This document shows, one piece after another, positions 1 to 7,987 of a DNA stretch of 64,000 nt (positions are counted from its first letter, which is position 1; every line of letters begins with the position of its first letter). A program made the position numbers and the translations under genes. The notes beneath the pieces are model-generated. The model saw only the letters and a program-made list of their open reading frames with translations. It was not told the origin of the DNA and searched no databases. Source of the DNA: Pantoea trifolii (GTDB lineage: Bacteria; Pseudomonadota; Gammaproteobacteria; Enterobacterales; Enterobacteriaceae); the NCBI RefSeq assembly GCF_024506435.1, contig NZ_JANIET010000001.1, positions 1,240,001-1,304,000 on the forward strand, in the 5' to 3' direction.

Positions 1-668
1 GTGTGCGGCAGTTAGCGGGCATTGGCGTACGGGGTTGGAACTATGCGCAATCCTGCATGCTGATCAGCGTGGAGTGCGAGCAGGATGCTGGCGATTCCAC
101 CTGGCAGCAGTTTACGCCACAAGGGCCGCGCGCTTTCCTGCCGCTGTTTGATCGTCGTGCTTCGCTGGTGTGGTACGACGCGCCCGCGCGCATCCGTCAG
201 CTGCAAAGTTTGCCACTCCAGCAACTGGAGAAAGAGATTTATGCCCACTTCCCAGCTCGTGTTGGGCGTATTCGGGTGAAAACCGCCGCCTCTTTCCCGC
301 TGGTGCGACGCCATGCCACACGTTATGTGATGCCGGGTTTGGCGCTGGTGGGCGATGCGGCGCACACCATCAATCCGCTGGCCGGGCAGGGCGTTAATCT
401 GGGATATCGGGATGTGGATGCGTTGATCACGACGTTGGTCGAAGCGCGCAACCAGGCTGAACTCTGGTCATCGGACGCTGTGCTACAGCGCTATCATCGC
501 CAGCGTTATAAGGACAACTTGCTGATGCAGGGCGGGATGGATCTGTTCTACTTCACCTTCAGCAATAAACTGCCGCCGCTGCGCTTTGCGCGAAACCTGG
601 CGCTGATTGCGGCGGAGAATGCTGGAGCGTTGAAACGCAAGGTGCTGCGTTACGCATTAGGTTTGTGA
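1..668 (+). CDS. ubiF: 3-demethoxyubiquinol hydroxylase UbiF, 3' part
   Basis: FAD-dependent monooxygenase that performs a late ring hydroxylation of ubiquinone biosynthesis at the inner membrane. The window holds the last 221 codons; the N-terminal FAD-binding fold lies before base 1, and the first full codon is at base 3. The segment carries the family motif GDAAHTINPLAGQGVNLGYRD-like (residues about 118-138 of the visible part), where the GD aspartate contacts the FAD ribityl chain, and ends in KRKVLRYALGL, very close to the E. coli UbiF C-terminus. It is followed by a convergent tRNA operon, as in E. coli. Family assignment is firm; the start cannot be judged. Confidence 0.95.
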   Translation, partial: VRQLAGIGVRGWNYAQSCMLISVECEQDAGDSTWQQFTPQGPRAFLPLFDRRASLVWYDAPARIRQLQSLPLQQLEKEIYAHFPARVGRIRVKTAASFPLVRRHATRYVMPGLALVGDAAHTINPLAGQGVNLGYRDVDALITTLVEARNQAELWSSDAVLQRYHRQRYKDNLLMQGGMDLFYFTFSNKLPPLRFARNLALIAAENAGALKRKVLRYALGL

Positions 669-719
669 TCGTAGGGAGCGCATTTATGCGCTCCTGATTA
701 ATCCCCGAACGCAGAAAAC

Positions 720-747
720 AATAAAGCCCGCATAAGCGGGCTTTATT
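720..747. terminator. Bidirectional intrinsic terminator
   Basis: A perfect 12-bp stem (AATAAAGCCCGC paired with its complement) around an ATAA loop, with T-rich flanks in both directions. It lies between the end of ubiF on the plus strand and the last tRNA-Gln on the minus strand, so it probably ends both transcripts. Confidence 0.8.
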
Positions 748-755
748 GTGCAATT

Positions 756-830
756 TGGCTGGGGTGCAGGGATTCGAACCCCGGAATGCTGGTATCAGAA
801 ACCAGTGCCTTACCGCTTGGCGACACCCCA
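756..830 (-). tRNA. glnX: tRNA-Gln(CTG)
   Basis: 75-nt cloverleaf with encoded CCA, acceptor start TGGGGTGTCG, anticodon CTG in the loop of a CTGGT/ACCAG stem. Last gene of the seven-tRNA operon, same place as E. coli glnX. Confidence 0.95.
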
Positions 831-858
831 ATAGGTGTTTGATCAAATTGTCTTTTTA

Positions 859-933
859 TGGCTGGGGTGCAGGGATTCGAACCCCGGAATGCTGGTATCA
901 GAAACCAGAGCCTTACCGCTTGGCGACACCCCA
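859..933 (-). tRNA. glnV: tRNA-Gln(CTG)
   Basis: 75-nt tRNA with encoded CCA and anticodon CTG. It differs from the copy at 756-830 by one base (GAGCC against GTGCC on the plus strand), at the junction of the anticodon stem and the D arm. Confidence 0.95.
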
Positions 934-939
934 ATAATT

Positions 940-1016
940 TGGTGGCTACGACGGGATTTGAACCTGTGACCCCATCATTATGAGTGATGTGCTCTAACCA
1001 GCTGAGCTACGTAGCC
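940..1016 (-). tRNA. metU: tRNA-Met(CAT), elongator
   Basis: 77-nt tRNA with encoded CCA, starting GGCTACGTAGCTCAG, anticodon CAT inside a CATCA/TGATG stem. The first base pairs with the acceptor strand (G1-C72), unlike the initiator tRNA, so this is the elongator type. Identical to the copy at 1340-1416. Confidence 0.95.
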
Positions 1017-1042
1017 TTGGTACTGCTTACTGCGTCCGACGA

Positions 1043-1117
1043 TGGCTGGGATACCTGGATTCGAACCAGGGAATGCCGGTATCAAAAACCGGTGCCTTAC
1101 CGCTTGGCGATATCCCA
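1043..1117 (-). tRNA. glnW: tRNA-Gln(TTG)
   Basis: 75-nt tRNA with encoded CCA; the CCGGT/ACCGG anticodon stem presents TTG. Middle gene of the operon, matching E. coli glnW by position. Confidence 0.95.
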
Positions 1118-1151
1118 TTCGTCGATTTTGTATCCACAACATAATCCGGAT

Positions 1152-1226
1152 TGGCTGGGGTACCAGGATTCGAACCTGGGAATGCTGGTATCAAAAACCA
1201 GTGCCTTACCGCTTGGCGATACCCCA
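1152..1226 (-). tRNA. glnU: tRNA-Gln(TTG)
   Basis: 75-nt tRNA with encoded CCA and anticodon TTG. Acceptor and anticodon stems differ slightly from the copy at 1043-1117 (TGGGGTATCG and CTGGT here) with compensating changes on the other strand. Confidence 0.95.
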
Positions 1227-1247
1227 TCCGGCTGCCGAAGACTGAAA

Positions 1248-1332
1248 TGGTGCGGGAGGCGAGACTTGAACTCGCACACCTTGCGGCGCTAGAACCTAAA
1301 TCTAGTGCGTCTACCAATTTCGCCACTCCCGC
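1248..1332 (-). tRNA. leuW: tRNA-Leu(TAG)
   Basis: 85-nt class II tRNA with a long variable arm and encoded CCA, starting GCGGGAGTGGCG; anticodon TAG in a CTAGA/TCTAG stem. Same type and position as E. coli leuW. Confidence 0.95.
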
Positions 1333-1339
1333 AAAAAGA

Positions 1340-1416
1340 TGGTGGCTACGACGGGATTTGAACCTGTGACCCCATCATTATGAGTGATGTGCTCTAACCA
1401 GCTGAGCTACGTAGCC
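1340..1416 (-). tRNA. metT: tRNA-Met(CAT), elongator
   Basis: 77-nt elongator methionine tRNA with encoded CCA and anticodon CAT. It is the first gene of the operon, 38 bp downstream of the promoter -10 box. Confidence 0.95.
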
Positions 1417-1454
1417 ATCTTTTTCGCGTAACCTTCATCGGCGTTGCGGGGCGC

Positions 1455-1483
1455 ATTATGCGTATTGAGTCTTGTAGCGTCAA
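1455..1483 (-). promoter_or_regulatory. Sigma70 promoter of the metT-glnX tRNA operon
   Basis: On the minus strand TTGACG (1478-1483), an exact 17-bp spacer and CATAAT (1455-1460), followed at once by a GC-rich discriminator (GCGCCCC). Strong -35 and GC-rich discriminator are the known features of stable-RNA promoters under stringent control; the regulation itself is inferred. Confidence 0.8.
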
Positions 1484-1583
1484 CAATTTTTTTGCCGTTT
1501 TTCGCCTTAAAACGCCTGTTTGTCTGGCTTGTAACCAGGCTGGTGATTTATTCGGCAAATTTCAAAGGTTGTACGATAGATTG

Positions 1584-1612
1584 CATAAAAAAGGGGCTCG
1601 AATGAGCCCCTT
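1584..1612 (-). terminator. Intrinsic terminator of asnB
   Basis: On the minus strand a 9-bp stem AAGGGGCTC with an ATTC loop followed by TTTTTTAT, 20 bp after the asnB stop codon. Confidence 0.85.
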
Positions 1613-1631
1613 ATCTTATTGAGTAAAAACC

Positions 1632-3299
1632 TTATTTGTACGCGGACTGATGCACGCCAACGGCACGACCTGAAGGGTCATCCATTGATTTAAAGGCTTC
1701 ATCCCACTCAATCGCTTTAGCAGAAGAGCAGGCCACCGATGGACCGCCCGGCACACACTCAGCAGCGCTGGCGATCGGGAACAACTCTTCAAAGATCTCG
1801 CGATACAGATACGCTTCTTTCGAGTTCGGCGTGTTGTACGGGAAGCGGAAGTGCGCAGTCGACAGCTGTTGGTCAGTGATTTGCTTCGCCGCCACTTCTT
1901 TCAACGTATCGATCCAGCTGTAGCCAACACCGTCTGAGAACTGCTCTTTCTGGCGCCACGCCACACTTTCTGGCAGATAAGAAGAGAAGCATTCACGCAG
2001 GATGTGTTTTTCCATCTTACCGTTGCTGCCGCACAACTTGTCTGCCGGATTGATGCGCATCGCCACGTCGAGGAATTTCTTGTCGAGGAACGGCACACGC
2101 GCTTCCACGCCCCATGCGGACATCGCTTTGTTGGCGCGAGCACAGTCAAACATGTGCAGAGCCAGCAGTTTACGCACGTTCTCTTCGTGGAATTCTTTGG
2201 CATTTGGCGCTTTATGGAAATAGAGGTAGCCGCCAAAGACTTCATCTGCACCTTCACCGGACAACACCATTTTGATGCCCATCGCTTTGATCTTACGCGA
2301 CATTAAATACATCGGCGTAGAGGCGCGAATGGTGGTCACATCATAGGTTTCGATGTGGTAAATCACGTCACGAATCGCATCCAGACCTTCCTGCACGGTG
2401 AAATGGATTTCGTGGTGCACGGTGCCAAGATGTTCTGCGACCGATTTCGCCGCTTTCAGGTCTGGAGAACCTTCCAGGCCAACCGCGAAGGAGTGCAGCT
2501 GCGGCCACCATGCATCGGTTTTATCCGCATCTTCTACGCGTTTGGCAGCAAAGCGTTTGGTCACGGCAGAGATGATGGATGAGTCCAGACCGCCGGACAG
2601 CAGCACGCCGTAAGGCACGTCAGACATCAGGTGACTTTTTACGGATTCTTCCAGAGCATGCTTCAATTCGGCGGCATCTGTGGTGTTGTGTTCAACGGCG
2701 GAATATTCCATCCAGTCACGCTGCCAGTAACGACGGATTTCACCATCGGCGCTCGACATGTAGCTTCCCGGCGGGAATTCTTTGATGCTGCGGCACACCG
2801 GTACCAGTGCTTTCATCTCGGAAGCGACATACAGATTGCCGTGCTCGTCGTTGCCCATATACAGCGGGATAATGCCGATATGGTCGCGGCCAATCAGATA
2901 TTGTTGCTTCACGCTGTCCCACAGGATGAAGGCGAACATGCCTTGCAGTTCGTCGAGGAAATCGACGCCTTTTTCCTGATACAGCGCGAGGATAACTTCA
3001 CAGTCAGAACCGGTCTGGAAAGCGTAACGATCGCTCAATTCAGCACGCAGCGCCTGATGGTTGTAAATTTCGCCGTTAACAGCCAGTACGTGGGTGTGGT
3101 CAGCGTTATACAGCGGCTGTGCGCCGTTGTTAACGTCAACAATCGACAGACGCTCATGCACCAGAATGGCTTTATCATCTGCATAAACACCTGACCAATC
3201 CGGGCCGCGGTGACGCATCAGACGAGAAGATTCCAGCGCTTTCTTGCGCAGCTCAATAGGATCGCTTTTCAGATCCAGCACACCAAAAATTGAACACAT
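1632..3299 (-). CDS. asnB: Asparagine synthase B (glutamine-hydrolysing)
   Basis: Cytosolic enzyme that makes asparagine from aspartate, ATP and glutamine. The 555-residue product matches the E. coli length (554). Residues 1-200 form the class II glutamine amidotransferase domain, with Cys2 directly after the start as the N-terminal nucleophile and the RHRGPDWSG and NGEIYN motifs. The synthetase half carries the pyrophosphate loop SGGLDSS near residue 235 and the GEGADEVFGG motif. The start is fixed by the need for Cys at position 2 once Met is removed. It is followed by its own terminator; the tRNA operon lies downstream, as in E. coli. Confidence 0.98.
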   Translation of the reverse strand: MCSIFGVLDLKSDPIELRKKALESSRLMRHRGPDWSGVYADDKAILVHERLSIVDVNNGAQPLYNADHTHVLAVNGEIYNHQALRAELSDRYAFQTGSDCEVILALYQEKGVDFLDELQGMFAFILWDSVKQQYLIGRDHIGIIPLYMGNDEHGNLYVASEMKALVPVCRSIKEFPPGSYMSSADGEIRRYWQRDWMEYSAVEHNTTDAAELKHALEESVKSHLMSDVPYGVLLSGGLDSSIISAVTKRFAAKRVEDADKTDAWWPQLHSFAVGLEGSPDLKAAKSVAEHLGTVHHEIHFTVQEGLDAIRDVIYHIETYDVTTIRASTPMYLMSRKIKAMGIKMVLSGEGADEVFGGYLYFHKAPNAKEFHEENVRKLLALHMFDCARANKAMSAWGVEARVPFLDKKFLDVAMRINPADKLCGSNGKMEKHILRECFSSYLPESVAWRQKEQFSDGVGYSWIDTLKEVAAKQITDQQLSTAHFRFPYNTPNSKEAYLYREIFEELFPIASAAECVPGGPSVACSSAKAIEWDEAFKSMDDPSGRAVGVHQSAYK

Positions 3300-3560
3300 A
3301 ACTGACTCCTGATCTCACCTTGTGGCGAAGTTATTTCTACGTTTGTCCGGCAGCCTTGACTGCGTGATGCATAAGAAAATGCGCTAAATGGTGGTGTTAG
3401 CGCAAGCAAAATTGCGATTCTTTGATAAAAATAATGTTGATGAGCGAGTAATATTGAATATTATTCAATTAATTCGTTGTTATTTTAGATGCCATCTAAT
3501 GAAATGGCTTTTTTGTTCATTTTGTGGTCACGCTGCGAGCAACAAAGTCAGGCTTAACCC
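3300..3560 (-). promoter_or_regulatory. asnB upstream region with an AT-rich palindrome
   Basis: Gene-free, AT-rich stretch between the nag terminator and asnB that should hold the asnB promoter. I could not pick a convincing -35/-10 pair. It contains a perfect 17-bp palindrome at 3453-3469 (ATTGAATA, central T, TATTCAAT), about 155 bp before the asnB start. It resembles an ArgR half-site pair, but the spacer is 3 bp where ArgR needs 4, so no regulator is assigned. The short plus-strand reading frame across it looks fortuitous. Confidence 0.4.
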
Positions 3561-3594
3561 CATGAAAAAACAAAAGCCCTGCAAGAGCAGGGCT
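3561..3594 (-). terminator. Intrinsic terminator of nagBACD
   Basis: Minus-strand stem AGCCCTGC with TCTT loop and its complement, followed by TTTTGTTTTTTC. It lies 23 bp after the nagD stop codon. Confidence 0.85.
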
Positions 3595-3617
3595 ATAAGA
3601 AGAGGTGATGGCTGGGA

Positions 3618-4370
3618 TCAGAACAGGTCGATATCAGCAACCGAAGGATAAATCCAATCCGGGCGGAAAGGCATCGCATCAATATCACTCAGCGTTGATA
3701 CGCCAGACAGCACCAGAATGGTTTCCAGACCCGCCTGGAAGCCGGCCAGAATGTCTGTGCGCAGGTTATCGCCGACAATGACCGTCTCTTCCGAATGCGC
3801 ATGCATCTTGTTTAACGCCGCGCGCATGATGTACGGACTCGGCTTGCCGACATAAAACGGTTTACGGCCGGAAATGGTTTCGATGCCAGCGCACAGCGCA
3901 CCGCAAGCCGGAACAAAGCCACGCGCGTGGGTATCAGGATTAGTAGCGATAAAACGGGCGCCATTGGCCACGAAGAAAGCGGCTTTATGCATCATCTCCC
4001 AGTTGAAGGAGCGCGTTTCACCAACGATAACGAAATCTGGATTGACGTCGGTGATGGTGAAGCCGGCTTTATACAGTTCATGAATCAGCGCACCTTCGCC
4101 AATCACGTAGGCTTTTTTCCCTTCCTGGCGGCGCAGGAAATCGGCGGTGGCCATCGCCGAGGTGTAAAACACCGAATCGGGAACGTCAATGCCGGCGTTG
4201 GCAAAGCGGTTCGCCAGATCCAGCGCGGTTTGCGAAGGATAGTTGGTCAACACCACCAACGGCATATCCTTCGCCAGGATGCGCTGCAGAAATTCGTTCG
4301 CGCCAGGAACGGCGGTATTGTCGTGCATCAACACGCCGTCGATGTCACAGATTACGCTTTTAATCGTCAT
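3618..4370 (-). CDS. nagD: Ribonucleotide monophosphatase NagD (HAD family)
   Basis: HAD-superfamily phosphatase of the NagD group; the E. coli enzyme acts on UMP, GMP and other nucleotide monophosphates. The 250-residue product has motif I DIDGVLMHD (Asp9 nucleophile, Asp11 acid/base), motif II LTNYPSQ, the C2 cap and motif IV VGDNLRTDILAG. An upstream in-frame ATG would add ten residues, but the start at 4370 gives the MTIK N-terminus and exact E. coli length. It is the last gene of nagBACD, 42 bp after nagC; its link to amino-sugar catabolism is known only from position. Confidence 0.95.
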   Translation of the reverse strand: MTIKSVICDIDGVLMHDNTAVPGANEFLQRILAKDMPLVVLTNYPSQTALDLANRFANAGIDVPDSVFYTSAMATADFLRRQEGKKAYVIGEGALIHELYKAGFTITDVNPDFVIVGETRSFNWEMMHKAAFFVANGARFIATNPDTHARGFVPACGALCAGIETISGRKPFYVGKPSPYIMRAALNKMHAHSEETVIVGDNLRTDILAGFQAGLETILVLSGVSTLSDIDAMPFRPDWIYPSVADIDLF

Positions 4371-4412
4371 AGATTGCATCCGGTCGGGCCCGCTAAACAA
4401 GCAGGCTGGTGA

Positions 4413-5633
4413 TTACTCTTCCAGCAGATGTTGCAGCAAAATGCCATTCAGCATAGCGCGTTTTGCCAGCGCAAAGGCGCCAATCGCTGAGCGATGATCG
4501 AGCTCGGATCGCACCACCGGCAAGTTTTTACGGAAGGCAGGCAGCGTCTGCGTATTGATACATCCTTCAATGGCAGGAAACAGCACTTTATCGGCCTCGG
4601 TGATTTCACCGGCCAACACCACTTTTTGTGGATTGAACAAGTTGATGGCGATAGCAATCGCCTTTCCTAAATAGCGGCCGACATATTCAATCACTTCACA
4701 CGCCAGCGCGTCGCCGTGGTTAGCGGCGCGGCAAATCTGCGGCATCAGACAGTCATTCAAGGTTAATGAACTGGGATAGCCTTGGTTCAACAGGTGGCGC
4801 ACGCGGTTTTCAATCGCACCGTTCGCTGCAATGGTTTCCAGGCAGCCAAAGTTGCCGCAGTGGCAACGTTCACCCAATGGATCAACCTGAATATGGCCAA
4901 TCTCGCCGACGTTACCGTTACTGCCGAGGAAAATATGGCCGTTGGCGATGATTCCGGCACCGGTTCCGCGATGCAAACGCACCAGAATGGAGTCTGCGCA
5001 ATCGCGACTTGCACCGAAGTAGTGCTCGGCCAGCGCCAGGCTGCGAATGTCATGGCCCACAAAGCTGGTGACGTTAAAGCGTTTTTTCAGGCTGGAAACC
5101 AGCGGCCAGTGACTTACCGCGATGTGCGGCATATAGCGAATGATGCCGTTAATGGGATCGACCAAACCTGGCAGAATCACTGAGATGGCAATCAGCTCAT
5201 GAATCTTCCGCTGATGCGCCGCCATAAAGGCGCTGATGGCATTGAGCAGCGCATTCTCCAGCGTTTCCTGGGTGCGCTCCGGCAGCGGATAATCTTCCTG
5301 CGCCAGCGATTTCCCACTCAGATCAAACAGCGTCAGCGTGGCGTCATTACGCCCTAAGCGCACGCCGATAGTATGAAAATGCCGGGTTTCAGTAATGATG
5401 GAGATGGCGCGACGCCCCCCGGTGGAAGCTTGTTGTTCCACCTCTTTGATGAGGCCGCGCTCGATGAGCTGACGGGTAATTTTGGTGACACTGGCGGGCG
5501 CAAGCTGACTGTGTTCGGCAATCTGAATGCGCGAAATCGGCCCCTGTTGATCGATTAGCCGATAGACGGCTGCACTATTAAGTTGTTTAACAAGATCAAC
5601 ATTTCCTATTTGAGACTGGCCGCCAGTGGTCAT
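4413..5633 (-). CDS. nagC: N-acetylglucosamine repressor NagC (ROK family)
   Basis: Transcriptional regulator of amino-sugar genes, released from DNA by GlcNAc-6-phosphate. The 406 residues equal E. coli NagC: a winged HTH at about 15-80 (SRIQIAEHSQLAPASVTKI), then the ROK sugar-binding fold with HRGTGAGI and the zinc motif CHCGNFGCLE near residue 250-260. It sits 7 bp after nagA in nagBACD, so it represses its own operon. Two candidate operators lie at 7761-7780 and 7854-7874 between nagB and nagE. Confidence 0.97.
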   Translation of the reverse strand: MTTGGQSQIGNVDLVKQLNSAAVYRLIDQQGPISRIQIAEHSQLAPASVTKITRQLIERGLIKEVEQQASTGGRRAISIITETRHFHTIGVRLGRNDATLTLFDLSGKSLAQEDYPLPERTQETLENALLNAISAFMAAHQRKIHELIAISVILPGLVDPINGIIRYMPHIAVSHWPLVSSLKKRFNVTSFVGHDIRSLALAEHYFGASRDCADSILVRLHRGTGAGIIANGHIFLGSNGNVGEIGHIQVDPLGERCHCGNFGCLETIAANGAIENRVRHLLNQGYPSSLTLNDCLMPQICRAANHGDALACEVIEYVGRYLGKAIAIAINLFNPQKVVLAGEITEADKVLFPAIEGCINTQTLPAFRKNLPVVRSELDHRSAIGAFALAKRAMLNGILLQHLLEE

Positions 5634-5640
5634 TCAATGC

Positions 5641-6789
5641 TTACTCGCTGAGGACGTTGTCTCCGTTGACGAACGTCTTAGTGATTTGATAATCGCGGGT
5701 AAAGACAGTCAGGTTGGCGACTTTTCCTGCTTCGACCGTGCCTAACTGCTTCTCCACACCCATCGCCTGCGCCGGATAAAGCGTCGCCATACGCAGCGCT
5801 TCATCAAGAGCGATACCGCAATGTTCAACGCTGTTCTGCACCGCTTCAATCATGGTCAAAGCAGAACCGCTGAGCGTACCGTTCTCGTCAACGCACAGGC
5901 CATCGCGATAGTATATTGTTTTGCCTGCAAAAATGAATTGATCAATCGACGCGCCCGCCGGTGCTGTGGCATCCGTCACTAACACCAGTTTGTCGCCTTT
6001 AATGCGTTTTGCATTGCGCACATTAGCGTAATGGACATGTAAACCATCCGCAATGATGCCGCAGTATACATCAGGCGAATCAAACAGCGCACCGATCAGA
6101 CCTGGCTCACGTCCGGCAAAGGTTGGCATAGCATTATAAAGATGCGTGGCAAAACTGACGCCCGCGCTGAAGCCAATTTTTGCTTCTTCATAAGTTGCGT
6201 TGGAGTGACCGGCTGAAACAATGATGCCGGCATTGCGCAGCTTACGAATCACTTCGCTGCCTGCATTTTCAGGTGCCAGCGTGACTTTAGTAATGACATC
6301 GGCATTGGCGCACAGGAAATCTACCAGCTCGGCATCCGGCAAACGAATCAGTTCAGGATTATGCGTGCCTTTCTTGGCTTTATTCAGCCACGGACCTTCC
6401 AGATGGAGGCCGATGGCCTGATTCTGATGCTTTTCCAGATAGGCGCGCATGGTTTCGACGGCGCGTTTCATCAGCGCATCGGTGCTGGTAATCAGCGTCG
6501 GCAGATAGCTGGTGCAGCCTGACTTCTCGTTGGCGCGCTGCATGATCTCCAGCGTTTCAACGCTCAGTGCATTGATGTCATCGTTGAACTGCACGCCACC
6601 GCAGCCGTTGAGCTGCAAATCAATAAAACCAGGAGCGATAAACGCACCAGCCACATCCTGCTGTGCAATTGCCGCGTCCAGGGCATCACGCGGACACACG
6701 CGCTCAATCAGGCCATCCGCAATCACAACCGCATGATTGTCCAGAATTTCATGGCCGGTAAAAATCCGGCCGTTCACTAATGCGTACAT
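5641..6789 (-). CDS. nagA: N-acetylglucosamine-6-phosphate deacetylase
   Basis: Amidohydrolase that removes acetate from GlcNAc-6-P to give glucosamine-6-P, the first cytosolic step of GlcNAc use and of cell-wall amino-sugar recycling. The 382 residues match E. coli NagA. Visible motifs are [12 protein letters not shown] at about 55-66, the metal-site glutamate in HLEGPWL, the [11 protein letters not shown] histidine, the THLYNAMP histidine and the catalytic aspartate in [11 protein letters not shown] small hairpin lies in the gap to nagB. Confidence 0.98.
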   Translation of the reverse strand: MYALVNGRIFTGHEILDNHAVVIADGLIERVCPRDALDAAIAQQDVAGAFIAPGFIDLQLNGCGGVQFNDDINALSVETLEIMQRANEKSGCTSYLPTLITSTDALMKRAVETMRAYLEKHQNQAIGLHLEGPWLNKAKKGTHNPELIRLPDAELVDFLCANADVITKVTLAPENAGSEVIRKLRNAGIIVSAGHSNATYEEAKIGFSAGVSFATHLYNAMPTFAGREPGLIGALFDSPDVYCGIIADGLHVHYANVRNAKRIKGDKLVLVTDATAPAGASIDQFIFAGKTIYYRDGLCVDENGTLSGSALTMIEAVQNSVEHCGIALDEALRMATLYPAQAMGVEKQLGTVEAGKVANLTVFTRDYQITKTFVNGDNVLSE

Positions 6790-6810
6790 CGTTTCTCTCT
6801 CCCGGCTAAG

Positions 6811-6832
6811 CCTGCTGCCTGAACGCAGCAGG
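6811..6832 (-). other. Hairpin between nagB and nagA
   Basis: An 8-bp perfect stem CCTGCTGC/GCAGCAGG with a 6-base loop in the 61-bp nagB-nagA gap. No T-run follows it on the minus strand, so it is not a standard terminator. It could stabilise the nagB message or mark a processing site. Confidence 0.45.
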
Positions 6833-6850
6833 TTTTGTTACAACGTGTTC

Positions 6851-7651
6851 TCACACACCTTTCATATTTTCCGCTTCCATTTCGCGGAAATATTTCACGG
6901 TTTTCACTTTCAATTCCATGGTTGCTGGCTCGTCACAGACCACGACAGATTTGGCATGCAGCTGCAGGCAGCTGATGGTCCACATGTGGTTGACGTTACC
7001 TTCAACCGCCGCCTGCAGCGCTTGCGCTTTCAGATGGCCGGTAACCAGAATCATCACTTCTTCGGCATCCAGCAGCGTACCGACACCGACCGTCAGGGCG
7101 TATTTCGGCACCTGATCCACATCACCGTTAAAGAAACGTGAGTTTGCTATGCGCGTGTCGTGCGTCAGGGTTTTGATGCGGGTACGTGAGGAGAGTGAAG
7201 AAGCCGGTTCGTTAAAGGCGATGTGACCATCGTTGCCTACGCCACCCATAAACAGGTTAATTTTGCCGTAAGCGCGGATCTTCTCTTCGTATTGGCGACA
7301 TTCTGCGTCAATATCTTCGGCATTGCCATTCAGAAGATTGATATTTTTCGGTTGAATATCAACATGATCGAAAAAGTTACGGTACATAAAGCTGTGGTAA
7401 CTTTCCGGATGCTCTTTTGACAGGCCAACGTACTCATCCATATTGAAGGTGACAACGTGCTCGAAACTAACCTGGCCCGCTTTGTGCATGTCAATCAGGT
7501 GCTTGTACGCTTCCAGTGGTGTTCCACCGGTTGGCAGACCCAGCACGAAAGGACGTTCTGCGCTAGGCTTAAACGCATTAATGCGGTTAACAATGTGGCG
7601 TGCAGCCCATTTACCCACTTGGGTCGGTGTGGCCAACGGGATCAGTCTCAT
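6851..7651 (-). CDS. nagB: Glucosamine-6-phosphate deaminase
   Basis: Converts glucosamine-6-P to fructose-6-P and ammonia, feeding amino sugars into glycolysis; in E. coli it is a hexamer allosterically activated by GlcNAc-6-P. The 266 residues equal the E. coli length. Motifs include [12 protein letters not shown] (phosphate site, about 39-50), the catalytic aspartate in FNMDEYVGL near 72, and [11 protein letters not shown] with the catalytic His143. First gene of nagBACD, divergent from nagE. Confidence 0.98.
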   Translation of the reverse strand: MRLIPLATPTQVGKWAARHIVNRINAFKPSAERPFVLGLPTGGTPLEAYKHLIDMHKAGQVSFEHVVTFNMDEYVGLSKEHPESYHSFMYRNFFDHVDIQPKNINLLNGNAEDIDAECRQYEEKIRAYGKINLFMGGVGNDGHIAFNEPASSLSSRTRIKTLTHDTRIANSRFFNGDVDQVPKYALTVGVGTLLDAEEVMILVTGHLKAQALQAAVEGNVNHMWTISCLQLHAKSVVVCDEPATMELKVKTVKYFREMEAENMKGV

Positions 7652-7760
7652 GTCTTCACCTCAATTAAGATTGGAAATGTGGAGTTGCCGTTTCTCTGAC
7701 AGTTTTCTGCTTTAAGCGTAATGCGTTTAAGCGTAGCCATCCGGGAAAAGTGCGACTCGA

Positions 7761-7780
7761 TATTTTTCATCATAAAATAA
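7761..7780. promoter_or_regulatory. Candidate NagC operator, nagB side
   Basis: Imperfect inverted repeat TATTTT-N8-AAAATA on the plus strand, overlapping a possible nagB -10 (TATGAT on the minus strand). Its centre is about 93 bp from the nagE-side operator centre, close to nine helical turns, which fits the NagC repression loop known for E. coli nagE-nagB. Confidence 0.6.
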
Positions 7781-7823
7781 GTTTGTGGTGCTGGCTAGCA
7801 TTTCGCATTATCAAACCACCATT

Positions 7824-7843
7824 TTGGTGATTAAAGTCACAGT
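7824..7843. promoter_or_regulatory. Candidate CRP site between nagB and nagE
   Basis: GGTGA-N6-TCACA, nine of ten positions of the CRP consensus TGTGA-N6-TCACA. It lies between the two NagC operators, the arrangement known in E. coli, where cAMP-CRP activates both divergent promoters. Confidence 0.7.
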
Positions 7844-7853
7844 TGTAGTGGTT

Positions 7854-7874
7854 TTAATTTGCGAGGCGAATTAA
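7854..7874. promoter_or_regulatory. NagC operator, nagE side
   Basis: A near-perfect 21-bp palindrome with outer arms TTAATT and AATTAA around TGCGAGGCG, matching the AT-arm and GC-core build of NagC sites. A TACACT -10 at 7883-7888 puts the operator over the nagE -35 region, consistent with repression. Confidence 0.75.
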
Positions 7875-7987
7875 TTTGTCTTTACACTGCGCCTCGTGGT
7901 GAAAAGTGTCATCAAGGTACCGGGCGACGGGATAATAAAATCAACCTGCGCCACGGCAAAACGCCAGTCTCATAGGGGGAGAATAAG

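Noticed and set aside
3388..3651. 87-codon plus-strand frame between asnB and nagD
   Set aside because: It runs through the nag terminator and into nagD, with no plausible ribosome-binding site.
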